Shown here one piece after another: positions 1 to 9,204 of a stretch of 64,000 bases of DNA. The notes below the pieces were generated by a model. It searched no databases. It worked only from the letters and a program-made list of their open reading frames with translations, and was not told the origin of the DNA. The DNA lies in NCBI GenBank assembly GCA_025363755.1, contig JANYLQ010000045.1, positions 1-64,000 of the forward strand. Reading direction: 5' to 3'. Position numbers and translations under genes: made by a program. Positions within the stretch are counted from its first letter, which is position 1. The number at the start of each line of letters is the position of its first letter. Source of the DNA: Hyphomicrobiales bacterium (GTDB taxonomy: Bacteria > Pseudomonadota > Alphaproteobacteria > Rhizobiales > Aestuariivirgaceae).

Positions 1-1
1 C

Positions 2-1732
2 AGCCTTATTGCGTTTTCAACTCAACCAGGTGCGGTGGCAATTGATGGTCAGGGCGACCAGTCGCCCTTTACGGCTTCGATGCTCAGCCACACTTTCAAG
101 CTTGGCATCGACGTCAAGACTGCTATGGCGCAAGTCACGGACGATGTTTGGAAGGCTACAGAACAGAAACAAAAGCCTTGGTCCAGTGATAGCTTGGGGC
201 AAGCCGTGTTTTTTAAACGCCCAGCTGTAAAGTTGGCGCCTGCAGAAACAGTCGTTGCAAGTAAAGAGCCCTCTGTAAAAATTGCGGCTGCTCCATCACA
301 GGACGTTCCAGCTGTTGCGACAGCACCCCTAAACCAGATTGCAGAGATACTGTCCCAGGCCCTTTCCAAGCCCCGTCGCGTGCCAATTGGAGTTGGCCAA
401 GTCGCCATGCTCGATAACTTCCCGATTGTGCGTGCCGCAGGTGCTGACCAAATTGAAGTGACTGCAGTGCCAAAGGCAGGAATGCTTTATCTTGATGGCA
501 ACCCCCTGAGCGAAGGTGACGTTCTCAATGGAGAATCTCTGCGCAAGATCACTTTTGAACCAGCAATTGATTCAAATAAAAAGGTTCAGCAGTTTGAAAT
601 GAAAGTTGCCGACTCGAGCGGCAATACCGCAACCACAGTGACCGGAAACATAGAACCATTTGTTGTTCAGTGTGACGAGGAAGCAGGCGAACCGCTTGAC
701 CTGCAAGGCGTGACGGCGGGCAAGCTGCCGAATGAAATCAATCCGGACGCCGCTGTTGCGGCCTGTTTGGATGCGGTCGCTAAATTTCCGGCCGTGGCGC
801 GCTACAAGTATGAGTTGGGACGTGCCAAATTGGCTGCAAAAGATACAGCAGGCGCACTTTCCTTGTTCAAGGAAGCAGCCGACACTGGACATGTACGGGC
901 CTTCTACCAATTGGGCTATATGGCTCAGCGCGGTCTTGGCAGAAGTCAGGATCTTTCTGAGGCTAACGGGCTTTTCAAAACTGCTGCCGAACAAGGAGAC
1001 CCCTACGGCATGTTGGCATATGGAGGAAATCTTTCGCAAGGCCGAGGTGTTGCCAAAGACCTCGAAAGTGGCATCGGACTTCTCAACAAGTCAGTTGAAA
1101 TGGGACACACTTATGCCATGAACGCTTTGGGTTCGATGTATTACTATGGCGAAGGTGTGAAGATTAACCCACAACGTGGCGTGCGATTTTACGAAGCAGG
1201 ATTGGCCCGCGATGACATTTATTCAATGCGCAACATGGCAATTGCCTATCAACAAGGCAAAGGCGTTAAGAAAGACATCAACAAGGCAAAGGACTTATTT
1301 GCTAAGGCCAGTTTGGGAGGCCACCCTCAGGCTCCAACTGACCTCGGTGTGATGTATTATAACGGCGCTGGCGTTACCAAGGATGTTGCTGCTGCAGCAA
1401 AGTGGTATGCCATTGGTGCCGAACGTGGAGATTATTGGGCGGCAGCTAATCTGGCGTTCATCTTTGCAAAGGGACCTGCTAAGTTGCGCGACGCCGAGAA
1501 GGCTGTTGAGTATGCAGGTCTCGCAGTTGCTCTTGATAAATTTAATGCAACACCCAAGAACAGGGATTTTCTCAAATCATTGCCAGCGGAAAACAAGCGC
1601 AGTGTTATTAAACAGTTGATTGGGCAGGTTGGTGCCGAAAATGCCCAAACAGATACAGACCTTGATAAAACACTGGTGATGTTGTCCCAACAAGCTTGGG
1701 TCGCCCGCAATCCGCGATTAGATTTGTTCTGA
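2..1732 (+). CDS. Caspase-like / Sel1-repeat protein, 5' end outside window
   Basis: The frame is open to the left edge, so this is a C-terminal part of about 576 residues. A GTG at 35 could be mistaken for the start, but the codons before it read SLIAFSTQPGAVAIDG, continuing into GDQSPFTASM. This is typical of the end of a bacterial caspase-like (peptidase C14) domain, so the gene starts upstream. A linker of about 200 residues follows, then five or six Sel1-like repeats at roughly residues 290-500, with motifs such as YYYGEGVKINPQRGVRFYE and YYNGAGVTKDVAAAAKWY. Sel1 repeats form alpha-solenoid scaffolds for protein contacts. The location beside a T6SS locus suggests, but does not prove, an accessory role. 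The catalytic His/Cys region would lie outside the window, so protease activity cannot be judged. Confidence 0.8.
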   Translation, partial: SLIAFSTQPGAVAIDGQGDQSPFTASMLSHTFKLGIDVKTAMAQVTDDVWKATEQKQKPWSSDSLGQAVFFKRPAVKLAPAETVVASKEPSVKIAAAPSQDVPAVATAPLNQIAEILSQALSKPRRVPIGVGQVAMLDNFPIVRAAGADQIEVTAVPKAGMLYLDGNPLSEGDVLNGESLRKITFEPAIDSNKKVQQFEMKVADSSGNTATTVTGNIEPFVVQCDEEAGEPLDLQGVTAGKLPNEINPDAAVAACLDAVAKFPAVARYKYELGRAKLAAKDTAGALSLFKEAADTGHVRAFYQLGYMAQRGLGRSQDLSEANGLFKTAAEQGDPYGMLAYGGNLSQGRGVAKDLESGIGLLNKSVEMGHTYAMNALGSMYYYGEGVKINPQRGVRFYEAGLARDDIYSMRNMAIAYQQGKGVKKDINKAKDLFAKASLGGHPQAPTDLGVMYYNGAGVTKDVAAAAKWYAIGAERGDYWAAANLAFIFAKGPAKLRDAEKAVEYAGLAVALDKFNATPKNRDFLKSLPAENKRSVIKQLIGQVGAENAQTDTDLDKTLVMLSQQAWVARNPRLDLF

Positions 1733-1833
1733 TTGTTTGGGCTGTGACGAAGAAAATGTTTGAGTTTGGGTCATATTTGCAAGCCTGCACTGAACCAAGA
1801 CTGGCGAATTTGAGTAAAGCAAGGAGAAGCTAA

Positions 1834-2403
1834 ATGCATAATTTTTTGAGGCACCTGCGCGTGGTGGTGGCAACCCTCATCATGGCAGTTGCGTGTAACT
1901 TATCTCCGGCGGCAGCACAGGATTCTCAAGGTCAGTCGGTGACTGACCAATCTCCAACAGGTGAGTTAACTTTCTGGAACGGAATCAAGGACAGCAACGA
2001 TGTTGGAAGTTTCAAGAACTATTTGAAAAATTTTCCGAATGGCATGTTCTACGATATTGCATTGGCCAAATACCAAGCACTTGGTGGAAATGTTGCGGAC
2101 GTCAAACCTCCCATCAGTAGCAATGTGGATCGTAAAACTTCTGTTAAGTCACTCCCTTCTGCAACAAACAGCCCACTCAAGGTGAGGAATGTTGTCGTCA
2201 AGAAACAGTACGCTCCGATGTCGCAGAAAAAGGTTGTTCGATACAAAGTACAGAAAAAGACACAGGTTCATCTCGTCAAAAAGACTTCCCACAAAGCGAC
2301 TGCCATTAAATCTAAGCGCATAGTAAAACGTAAAACCATTGCTCCACCAAGAGAAGGTGGGGGCGGGGGTGGTGGTTCCGGAGGTGGTAGTCATTGGGGC
2401 TAG
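1834..2403 (+). CDS. Secreted basic protein with Gly-rich tail, unknown function
   Basis: A 189-residue protein with a clear N-terminal signal peptide (hydrophobic stretch ending near PAAAQ, about residues 1-29). Residues about 45-80 (ELTFWNGIKDSNDVGSFKNY, then a FPNG-type turn) resemble the short helical segment often found in or next to caspase-like/Sel1 proteins, which fits the gene immediately upstream. The C-terminal half is very rich in Lys and Val and ends in a Gly/Ser tract. AAGGAGAAGC just before ATG 1834 is a good ribosome binding site. The 101-bp gap to the upstream gene permits co-transcription. The export signal and basic tail suggest a periplasmic or envelope location. I do not recognise a catalytic domain. 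Confidence 0.7.
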   Translation: MHNFLRHLRVVVATLIMAVACNLSPAAAQDSQGQSVTDQSPTGELTFWNGIKDSNDVGSFKNYLKNFPNGMFYDIALAKYQALGGNVADVKPPISSNVDRKTSVKSLPSATNSPLKVRNVVVKKQYAPMSQKKVVRYKVQKKTQVHLVKKTSHKATAIKSKRIVKRKTIAPPREGGGGGGGSGGGSHWG

Positions 2404-2441
2404 ATGTTAAGACTGATAACATCAGTCGCCATTGTCGCAAT

Positions 2442-3275
2442 TTATGATTTGACCGCGTTCTCGCGTATTAATGGCAGCCAAAGTGAGGTTTGGCTTCCTT
2501 TGCCCGGAGAACTTTCAATGAAAAATTTAGCGCCAAGCGCGTCTGCTCGGCTATGCATGTTCTTACGACCATGGCCCAGAGTCTGAACTGAAGGATCAAA
2601 ACCCTTCCCGTCATCTGAAACTTCAATCGCAATGCCCGCGCGACCGTGTCGGAGCTCTGTCTTGCAAGAGACCCTTATAAGATTGGCTTCTGCATGACCT
2701 AAAATGTTTCCTAAAGTCTCCTGAAAAATCCGAAGAATATGAATGGCATTTGGCGCGTCAAGCCACTTGATGGTCGGCACCTCTTCCACCCGCCAGTCAA
2801 ATGATACACCTGACTTTCGCATTTCAGGTTCAAGTCTGTATCTCAAACTAGCAAGAAGCGTCGACACATCACCCTCAACTGGCTCCAATGAATCAACCGC
2901 TATCCTCAAATCGGACAACGCGCTTTTAAGTGCAAATACTGCTGTCGAATTCTGTTTGCCTTGCTTCTCTGCTGACGCCAACGCGGCAACAAGGCTCGAG
3001 CCGATACCATCGTGTATTTCACGCATCATGCGTTCACGCTCATCAGTAATAGCATGTGCAATTTCCAACTTTCTACGTGCACTCTCACTAACCAGAAGGT
3101 TTGCCTTTGTTGTTTCAATGCGTAGCTCAAGCTGTGCGTTGATCTTGCTTTTTTCGGAAAGTGAATTCTGCAGATTGCGTTGGCGCAACCAAAACAAAGC
3201 AGCTATTGTGGCAATGAAGGAAAACCCTGCGCCTGCCAAGATTGCAAATAACATCGACATCTTTAAGGCAAACAT
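2442..3275 (-). CDS. Sensor histidine kinase, HisKA_3 / NarX-LiaS type
   Basis: A 277-residue protein with one N-terminal membrane segment (about residues 8-30), a coiled-coil-like linker, a HisKA_3 dimerisation box with the phospho-acceptor in REIHDGIGSS (His88), and a C-terminal HATPase domain with the G1-type motif DDGKGFDP and a later GHGRKNMHSRADALGA segment. It has no recognisable periplasmic sensor domain, so the signal is probably sensed in the membrane or through a partner. Kinases of this type phosphorylate LuxR/NarL response regulators. The gene directly upstream on the same strand is such a regulator, 18 bp away, so the two form an operon. It faces away from the T6SS genes, and a link to T6SS control is only an inference from position. 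Confidence 0.88.
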   Translation of the reverse strand: MFALKMSMLFAILAGAGFSFIATIAALFWLRQRNLQNSLSEKSKINAQLELRIETTKANLLVSESARRKLEIAHAITDERERMMREIHDGIGSSLVAALASAEKQGKQNSTAVFALKSALSDLRIAVDSLEPVEGDVSTLLASLRYRLEPEMRKSGVSFDWRVEEVPTIKWLDAPNAIHILRIFQETLGNILGHAEANLIRVSCKTELRHGRAGIAIEVSDDGKGFDPSVQTLGHGRKNMHSRADALGAKFFIESSPGKGSQTSLWLPLIRENAVKS

Positions 3276-3293
3276 CGGGTCATGCGGTTGAAC

Positions 3294-3959
3294 TCACCGT
3301 GGCATGTCGATAATACCAAGGCTGGACGCTTCAAACACAGCTTCGGAGCGCGAATTAACTTCCAGTTTTTGGTAGATGTTTTTGACATAGGTGGCAACAG
3401 TGCTGCGAGAAATGCTGAGCAAATCGCCAATTTCCAAAAATGAAAAGCCTCGCGCAAGAAGGTTGAGAACTTCGGCCTCTCTTTTCGACAACAGCGTTGC
3501 TGCTTTGGCATCAGTGTCTTTCGGTTGGAATTCTTTCAGCAATTGCCGCGCAATTGTCGGACTAATCGGAGAGCCGCCCCGTCTCACCTCGCGTATCCCT
3601 TCTGCGCATTCACCAAAACGTTCGTCTTTCAGAATAAATCCTCGAGCACCCGACCTAATGCTATCCAGCACCTTCGACTGTTCAGCAAAAATCGTGATCA
3701 CGATTATATCGATGTTCTTGTGTTTCTGGGCCGCATAGCGAATGAGCGAAATACCAGAACCATCTGGCAATCCAAGATCACACAACAGGACATCAAATCC
3801 ACCTGCATCAATGCAAACCTTTCCCTCTGCCACATTGTGGGCAACGGCGACAACTGGAAGACCACCATCTGCAGCAAGGGCTGTCCTGATGCGATCAAGG
3901 GCATCAGCATCATCTTCGATGATCGCAACACGGATTGTTTCAGTAGGCGCATTTTCCAT
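3294..3959 (-). CDS. LuxR/NarL-family response regulator
   Basis: The receiver domain (residues about 8-125) carries the acidic pair in AIIEDDADA and the phospho-acceptor Asp61 in LLCDLGLPDGSG. A LuxR-type helix-turn-helix follows at about residues 150-210 (SKREAEVLNLLARGFSFLEI, then a VATYVKNIYQKLEV recognition segment). The frame can be extended to 3995, but the ATG at 3959 sits 8-9 residues before the receiver core and fits the family, so it is preferred. It is the first gene of a two-gene operon with the HisKA_3 kinase. It would bind DNA when phosphorylated. Targets cannot be read from the sequence; the methyltransferase and T6SS genes start divergently just upstream. Confidence 0.9.
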   Translation of the reverse strand: MENAPTETIRVAIIEDDADALDRIRTALAADGGLPVVAVAHNVAEGKVCIDAGGFDVLLCDLGLPDGSGISLIRYAAQKHKNIDIIVITIFAEQSKVLDSIRSGARGFILKDERFGECAEGIREVRRGGSPISPTIARQLLKEFQPKDTDAKAATLLSKREAEVLNLLARGFSFLEIGDLLSISRSTVATYVKNIYQKLEVNSRSEAVFEASSLGIIDMPR

Positions 3960-4222
3960 GGTCGCTAACTCTATCGAATTTGATGCAATGGTCAATGCGA
4001 ACCTTCTACCATGTTTAGCGTTGCAGTTACTGTAGAAGCGATCTTTACCGCTGACCGACTATTGGCTGCTTCACCTAAGTTCGGAGATTGACGATATGAG
4101 TTGATGCCAGAGTCCACTGTCCCAAATGTGGTACTTGCGTTTTGGTAATCTCTGCGCATAACATCGACGAAAGTCGTGCTAGTTCAAACGGACATCAGAT
4201 TTCTTAACCGAATTTTTAGGCA

Positions 4223-5791
4223 ATGGACGTGTTCATGCAAGACAGCTTACAAATTGAGCTCAGCATTGCCCGCACTGCACAATCCTATAATTTGCTGCCC
4301 TATGAGTCGAAAGCTATTCCCCAAAGCCACCCTGCGCGGCTGGCAGCTATCGCAAAAATTTTTGGGCTTACAGTGAAACCTGTCCACATTGCGCGCGTCC
4401 TAGAGCTTGGTTGTGCTTCAGGTGGGAACCTCATTCCAATGGCTCTTAACTATCCAGAGGCAAAGTTCGTTGGTATTGATGTGTCGCCCAAACAAATTGC
4501 AGCAGGGTTGGAGCGAATTGGAAAATTAGGGCTCAAAAATTTAGAACTCCAATGCAAAAGTTTCTCAGATTTAGGCGCGGAGGCTGGACAGTTTGATTAC
4601 ATCATATGTCACGGCGTATTCTCCTGGGTGCCGCGAGCCCTGCAAGATGCCATATTTGAACTCTGCCAAAAACATCTCTCACTCGAAGGAATTGCTTACA
4701 TAAGCTACAACGTCTTGCCAGGCTGGCGCATGCTGCAACCTCTGCGTGATGCTTTCTCTGCCGCTTTGCCGAACGGAGTAATCGGCGCCGCCAGAGTGCA
4801 AGAAGCTGCACAATTGCTCAGTTTCCTTAGTGTCGCTTCACCGTCCAATGGCGTTTACACGCAATCGCTAACAGCAATGGCGGAGAAACTTCAAAAATTT
4901 TCCGTCGCTTATGTCGCTCATGAATATCTTGAGGAAACGAATGATCCCTGTCTTTTTCGCGACTTTGCCGAGCGTGCTGCTGGCTTTGGGTTGGGTTTTC
5001 TCAGTGAATGCGAAATTCAGACAATGATTGTCGATCATTATGGCACCTCCGTAGCTGATGAAATTCGACGACGTTCAGCAGGCGATGCTATTGCCACCGA
5101 GCAACTTTTAGACTTGGTAAGTGGAAGAACTTTCCGTCAAACACTCTTAGTACATAACGTTCGTTCGAAAGAGATAGTCCGAGACTTAGCGCCAGAATGT
5201 CTGAATGGATTGCATTTGAATGCCGACGTAGGCATGCATCTGGACGTTGAAGGCCAGGAAGTAAAATTGACCTTGGTCGATGGACAGGCCTTTTGGATCA
5301 AGTCCGAAGCCATGCATAAGGCATTGTTGAAGTTCATTTCGAGGCTGCCTGCAACAAGTAGCTTGGAGAACCTTTTACAAACTGTATCAGATGCAGAGGA
5401 TGTTAAACGTGGCTTTAGAAACCTCATGCTTGCAGGCGCTGTTGTGCCTTCAACCCAGTCAGTAAGAGCGTCTTACCCTGCTCCTGCCATGCCAAAAGCT
5501 GGCAAAATGGCCAAAGCCGATGCTGAAGCGGGGGCAAACGTTACTACAAATTTGAAGCACGAACCTGTTTCACTTGAACCTGCGACCTGCTTTCTCTTGC
5601 GTCATATGGATGGCGAGCACGATCAGAGCGAGTTGATTGCCACCTTGATTGAAGAATTCCGTTGTGGTCGGATCATCCTCTATGAAGATGGCAAGACAGC
5701 GAGTACGCCTGAAGAAGCAGTATCATTTGTGCGGCAAAACGCTGCCGATCTCATAGACAGCCTAGCCAAGGGTGCTTTGCTCGAGTTTTAA
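4223..5791 (+). CDS. SAM-dependent methyltransferase with regulatory domain (PKMT-like)
   Basis: A 522-residue protein. Residues about 45-160 form a class I Rossmann methyltransferase: SAM-binding motif I is VLELGCASGGNL, the acidic motif II lies in FVGIDVSPKQIAAGL, and IICHGVFSWVP follows. Residues about 210-330 correspond to the methyltransferase regulatory domain (MethyTransf_Reg type), and the last part (about 440-520, with DQSELIATLIEEF) looks like a winged helix. This domain order is that of rickettsial outer-membrane-protein lysine methyltransferases (PKMT), so a protein substrate is plausible. A second ATG at 4235 is an alternative start. The gene lies 177 bp upstream of tssB in the same direction. 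Modification of a secretion component or envelope protein is inference. Confidence 0.8.
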   Translation: MDVFMQDSLQIELSIARTAQSYNLLPYESKAIPQSHPARLAAIAKIFGLTVKPVHIARVLELGCASGGNLIPMALNYPEAKFVGIDVSPKQIAAGLERIGKLGLKNLELQCKSFSDLGAEAGQFDYIICHGVFSWVPRALQDAIFELCQKHLSLEGIAYISYNVLPGWRMLQPLRDAFSAALPNGVIGAARVQEAAQLLSFLSVASPSNGVYTQSLTAMAEKLQKFSVAYVAHEYLEETNDPCLFRDFAERAAGFGLGFLSECEIQTMIVDHYGTSVADEIRRRSAGDAIATEQLLDLVSGRTFRQTLLVHNVRSKEIVRDLAPECLNGLHLNADVGMHLDVEGQEVKLTLVDGQAFWIKSEAMHKALLKFISRLPATSSLENLLQTVSDAEDVKRGFRNLMLAGAVVPSTQSVRASYPAPAMPKAGKMAKADAEAGANVTTNLKHEPVSLEPATCFLLRHMDGEHDQSELIATLIEEFRCGRIILYEDGKTASTPEEAVSFVRQNAADLIDSLAKGALLEF

Positions 5792-5968
5792 AGCAGTTAT
5801 TCTCGATCTCATCCATTTAGGGGATTTGAATTCCGCAAGAAGCACCTATTGAGAGTCTCACTCCATCGCGTTAACTGGTAGACAGCTTCCCATTGCCAGC
5901 CTTGATGCCTTGGTTTATGGTTTGTCCACTGGGGCAAGTCGCAACACTTATTGAAGAGGCGAATAGCT

Positions 5969-6490
5969 ATGGCTGACAGTGGTCAAAAATTTATTAAACG
6001 CAATCGTCCCCCACGCGTGCAAATTCAATATGAAGATCCGTATAACGCCGAAAAAATGGTAGAACTGCCATTTGTGATGGGTGTCATGTCAGATCTCTCG
6101 GGGAATGCGTCAGACGTCGAGAAACCCGCAATTGCAGACCGCAAATATCTCGACATGGATATGGATAATTTTGATGACCGGATGAAGGCCGTAAAGCCAG
6201 GAATAGCTTTCAATGTCCCGAACAAGTTGGGCGATGCCAAGGGCGAGAAAATGTCGGTCAAGTTAAGCTTTGAAAAAATGGCTGACTTCAATCCCGCCGC
6301 CGTTGTCCGGCAGGTTCCTGCGATGGCAAAGCTTTTGAAGGCCCGAGAGCAACTCGCAAATTTGCAGCGCTACATGGACGGCAAGGTGGCAGCTGAAGAC
6401 CAAATCAAGGCTCTGCTGAAAGATCCCGAACTCATGAAACTTTTGAATGAACGCAGGTCTGAAACTGAGTCCGAAGACAACAAAGAATAA
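5969..6490 (+). CDS. tssB: T6SS contractile sheath small subunit TssB (VipA)
   Basis: TssB pairs with TssC to build the cytoplasmic contractile sheath that drives the Hcp tube. The protein is 173 residues and contains the family hallmarks RPPRVQIQYEDPYN near the N-terminus, ELPFVMGVMSDLSGN, a PAIADRKYLDMDMDNFDDRM segment, and a C-terminal LLNERRSE. A TTG at 5951 extends the frame, but the ATG at 5969 follows GAAGAGG with good spacing and gives the usual MADSGQKFI-type start. It is the first gene of the core run tssB-C-hcp-E-F-G-H, with 43 bp to tssC. Confidence 0.96.
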   Translation: MADSGQKFIKRNRPPRVQIQYEDPYNAEKMVELPFVMGVMSDLSGNASDVEKPAIADRKYLDMDMDNFDDRMKAVKPGIAFNVPNKLGDAKGEKMSVKLSFEKMADFNPAAVVRQVPAMAKLLKAREQLANLQRYMDGKVAAEDQIKALLKDPELMKLLNERRSETESEDNKE

Positions 6491-6533
6491 TAGTATGGCA
6501 AGACAGGCTATGATGCCTGAGGAGTGAAATCGA

Positions 6534-8027
6534 ATGGCCGAAAAAACAGCTCAACAGCAAGGCGCGGCAACTGAGACAAAAGACGTCGATCAGTTTGAAG
6601 CACTTCTGAAAAAAAGCTTCAAGCCGCGCAATGACAGTGCGGCGGCAGAGGTCCAAAACGCCGTACAAGCACTTGTGCAGCAGGCACTGCAAGACACAAC
6701 ACTGGTCAAGGACGATGTACTTGACACTCTAGACTCGATGATTGCAAAACTGGACGAGCAGCTCTCAATCCAGCTTAATGAAATTATTCACGCACCTGAA
6801 TTTCAGCAGCTCGAAAGCGCCTGGCGCGGATTGAATTATCTTGTGTTCAATTCCGAGACCGACACCACGCTTAAAATCCGGGTGATGAACATCGGAAAGA
6901 AAGAACTCTATCGCGAGTTCAAGGTTTATCCTGGGGCGCGATGGGACCAAAGCCCGATTTTCAAAAAACTTTACGAAGCTGAATTTGGTCAGCTTGGCGG
7001 TGATCCCTATGGTTGCCTCGTGGGCGATTACTACTTTGATCATTCGCCAACAGATGTTCAGCTTTTGCGTGATATTGGCAAAGTAGCGGCTGCCGCCCAT
7101 TCTCCATTTTTTGCTGCAGCGGAAAGCAGCCTGCTGGGAATGGATAGTTGGAATGAACTGACCAATCCTCGTGACATAGGCAAAATCTTTGATACACCGG
7201 ACTATGCCGCTTTCAAATCGCTGCGCGATGCACCAGATTCACGGTACCTCGGTTTGTGCATGCCACGTGTTCTTGCGCGACAGCCCTATGGTGCCAAGAA
7301 CGAACCCGTTGAAGAATTCGCCTTTGAAGAAGATACGGATGGACATAAAGGTGAAAAATATGCGTGGATGAACGCGGCATATGCAATGGCAGCCAATATC
7401 AATCGCGCATATAAGGAATATGGTTGGACGGTGCGCATCCGCGGAGTACAATCGGGTGGTGAAGTCGAGAACCTGCCGACCCATACTTTCCCAACCGATG
7501 ATGGCGGCGTGGACCTGAAGTGCCCCACCGAAATTGCGATAAGTGACAGGCGCGAAGCAGAGCTTTCCAAAGCAGGTTTGCTGCCATTGATCCACAGGAA
7601 GAATACGGACAAAGCCGCCTTCATCGGTGCACAGTCACTTTACAGACCCAAGAAAATGGACAGCGATGAGGCGACTGCCTCGGAAAACCTGTCATCGCGC
7701 TTGCCTTATATGTTTGCGGTATCTCGTTTCGCACACTATTTGAAATGCATGGTGCGCGACAAGATTGGTGCCACCATGGAACAGGAGCAACTGCAGAAAT
7801 GGCTGCAGGAATGGATTACAAAATATGTAGATGGTGACCCCAAAAATTCCAGTGAGGCAACCAAGGCAAGGCTGCCGCTGGCTGGTGCCGAGGTGCAGGT
7901 GTTTCCTGATGAGGAAAACCCAGGGTACTACGCCGCCCGATTCTTCCTTCGCCCTCACTATCAACTTGAAGGCATGGACATTGGCATGAGTTTGGTATCT
8001 CGCTTGCCCAACCAACAGGGGGGATAA
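6534..8027 (+). CDS. tssC: T6SS contractile sheath large subunit TssC (VipB)
   Basis: A 497-residue protein of the usual length for TssC. Family landmarks include the ESAWRGLNYLVFNSETD segment, DYYFDHSPTDVQLL, FFAAAESSLLGMDSW, the RVLARQPYG block, and the C-terminal RPHYQLEGMDIGMSLVSRLP. TssC interdigitates with TssB to form sheath protomers; the ClpV ATPase encoded downstream would disassemble the contracted sheath. GAGGAG lies nine bases before ATG 6534. The 105-bp gap to hcp is the longest inside the structural run and holds a small stem-loop. Confidence 0.97.
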   Translation: MAEKTAQQQGAATETKDVDQFEALLKKSFKPRNDSAAAEVQNAVQALVQQALQDTTLVKDDVLDTLDSMIAKLDEQLSIQLNEIIHAPEFQQLESAWRGLNYLVFNSETDTTLKIRVMNIGKKELYREFKVYPGARWDQSPIFKKLYEAEFGQLGGDPYGCLVGDYYFDHSPTDVQLLRDIGKVAAAAHSPFFAAAESSLLGMDSWNELTNPRDIGKIFDTPDYAAFKSLRDAPDSRYLGLCMPRVLARQPYGAKNEPVEEFAFEEDTDGHKGEKYAWMNAAYAMAANINRAYKEYGWTVRIRGVQSGGEVENLPTHTFPTDDGGVDLKCPTEIAISDRREAELSKAGLLPLIHRKNTDKAAFIGAQSLYRPKKMDSDEATASENLSSRLPYMFAVSRFAHYLKCMVRDKIGATMEQEQLQKWLQEWITKYVDGDPKNSSEATKARLPLAGAEVQVFPDEENPGYYAARFFLRPHYQLEGMDIGMSLVSRLPNQQGG

Positions 8028-8038
8028 AATGACGAGCC

Positions 8039-8054
8039 TCCCTCAAACGAGGGA
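8039..8054 (+). other. Stem-loop between tssC and hcp
   Basis: TCCCTC (8039-8044) pairs with GAGGGA (8049-8054) around a four-base AAAC loop. No run of T follows, so this is not a classical terminator. It may act as an mRNA-processing or stabilising hairpin that separates the highly expressed hcp message from tssBC. Function is inferred only from position. Confidence 0.35.
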
Positions 8055-8132
8055 TTAAATATCCGAGGATCTATGACAATATGTTGGTTACGCAAATGAG
8101 CGTGGCACTTAATCAAAGAAACGGAGACCAAA

Positions 8133-8597
8133 ATGGCTGACGACATCATACTAAAAATTGACGGCATTCCTGGTGAATCGCAGAAGAAAGGGCACGAAAA
8201 GGAAATTGATGTCCAATCATGCTCTTGGGGTTTGCAAAATATGGCATCCACTCATTCGGGCGGCGGCGGCGGTGCTGGCCAGGCGCAATTCCATGATATA
8301 CATTTTACCAAGAATTTTGACTCGGCCTCACACCTTATTCAAATGCGTTGTGCCGATGGCAAACACATCCCGAAGGCGGAAATTTTCTTCCGCAAACAAG
8401 GTGAGGGTCAAAAGGAATATCTGGTTATCACAATTGAAGACATTTTGATCGGTGGCTATTCAGGTTCCAACGGTGGTGAGCAGTTCAACATTGCTTACTC
8501 AAAGTTCAAGTTTGATTATAAGGAACAGGACTCGAAGGGTGCCTTGGGTGGTAAAAAGACATTCCACTTCGATGTAAAAAAAGGCGAACATGTTTGA
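8133..8597 (+). CDS. hcp: T6SS inner tube protein Hcp (TssD)
   Basis: A 154-residue Hcp1-type protein. It shows the typical start DDIILKIDGIPGES, the SCSWGLQNM and HFTKNFDSASHLI segments, and the beta-rich C-terminus ending KTFHFDVKKGEHV. Hcp hexamers stack into the tube ejected by sheath contraction and can chaperone small effectors. GGAGACCAAA before ATG 8133 is a strong ribosome binding site. It is the only hcp gene in the window. Confidence 0.96.
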   Translation: MADDIILKIDGIPGESQKKGHEKEIDVQSCSWGLQNMASTHSGGGGGAGQAQFHDIHFTKNFDSASHLIQMRCADGKHIPKAEIFFRKQGEGQKEYLVITIEDILIGGYSGSNGGEQFNIAYSKFKFDYKEQDSKGALGGKKTFHFDVKKGEHV

Positions 8598-8651
8598 GGG
8601 GTAATGGCACCGCTCTGAAATGGGCAGTGCCTAATCCTGATACTTTTCAAC

Positions 8652-9200
8652 ATGAAAAAGCAGCCTAAGCACGATCGTTTTGTACCCCCTATCATGCAGG
8701 CATTTCGTGCGGCTTTCCGTGAGCGCGACTCCGAGAGGAAACTCGACGTGCGCAGCCAAGGAGGCGAAAGAGTATTAGCGGGGCGTCGGACGACGCCCCG
8801 TAATGTTGTAAGCGAAGCCGTATTGCGCCAGGACTTGGCTGAAGATGTTGCAGCCTTGCTCAACACGGTCAACCTTGCTTCGGCTGTTGACCTTGAGGGT
8901 ATGGAAGAAGTTCAATCGTCAATATTGAACTATGGTGTTGACGATCTGACATCGATCTCTGCTGACTCTGCAAGTGTGGGAAGTTTTCCTGCTAAAATTA
9001 GAAAGGTTCTTGAAACCTATGAGGCCAGGCTGGCCCAGGGCACTGTTAGTGTGATACCAAATAGAGAATTCGATCAGCTAAACACGAAACTTTCCCTGCA
9101 TGTATCCGCCGACATGTACGCCACGCCTTCGGATGTTTCGATTGAATTTGTTGCAGACGTTGAGCCATTTGGCAGCAACGTAAAGCTTACAAAGTTTTGA
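8652..9200 (+). CDS. tssE: T6SS baseplate protein TssE (gp25-like)
   Basis: A 182-residue protein with a C-terminal gpW/gp25-like region: the RQDLAEDVAALLNTVNLASA segment, SSILNYGVDDL, and the RKVLETYEARLAQGTV motif typical of TssE. It links the baseplate wedge to the sheath. The gene lies 54 bp after hcp and 4 bp before tssF. No strong ribosome binding site is visible, so expression may depend on the transcript from hcp. Confidence 0.92.
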   Translation: MKKQPKHDRFVPPIMQAFRAAFRERDSERKLDVRSQGGERVLAGRRTTPRNVVSEAVLRQDLAEDVAALLNTVNLASAVDLEGMEEVQSSILNYGVDDLTSISADSASVGSFPAKIRKVLETYEARLAQGTVSVIPNREFDQLNTKLSLHVSADMYATPSDVSIEFVADVEPFGSNVKLTKF

Positions 9201-9204
9201 AGTA

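Noticed and set aside
2404-2586. A 60-codon plus-strand frame after the basic secreted protein
   Set aside because: It lies antisense to the clear histidine kinase gene, and its translation is not like a structured protein.
5800-5960. A sigma-54-type promoter before tssB
   Set aside because: GG and GC dinucleotides occur, but no -24/-12 pair with correct spacing was found.
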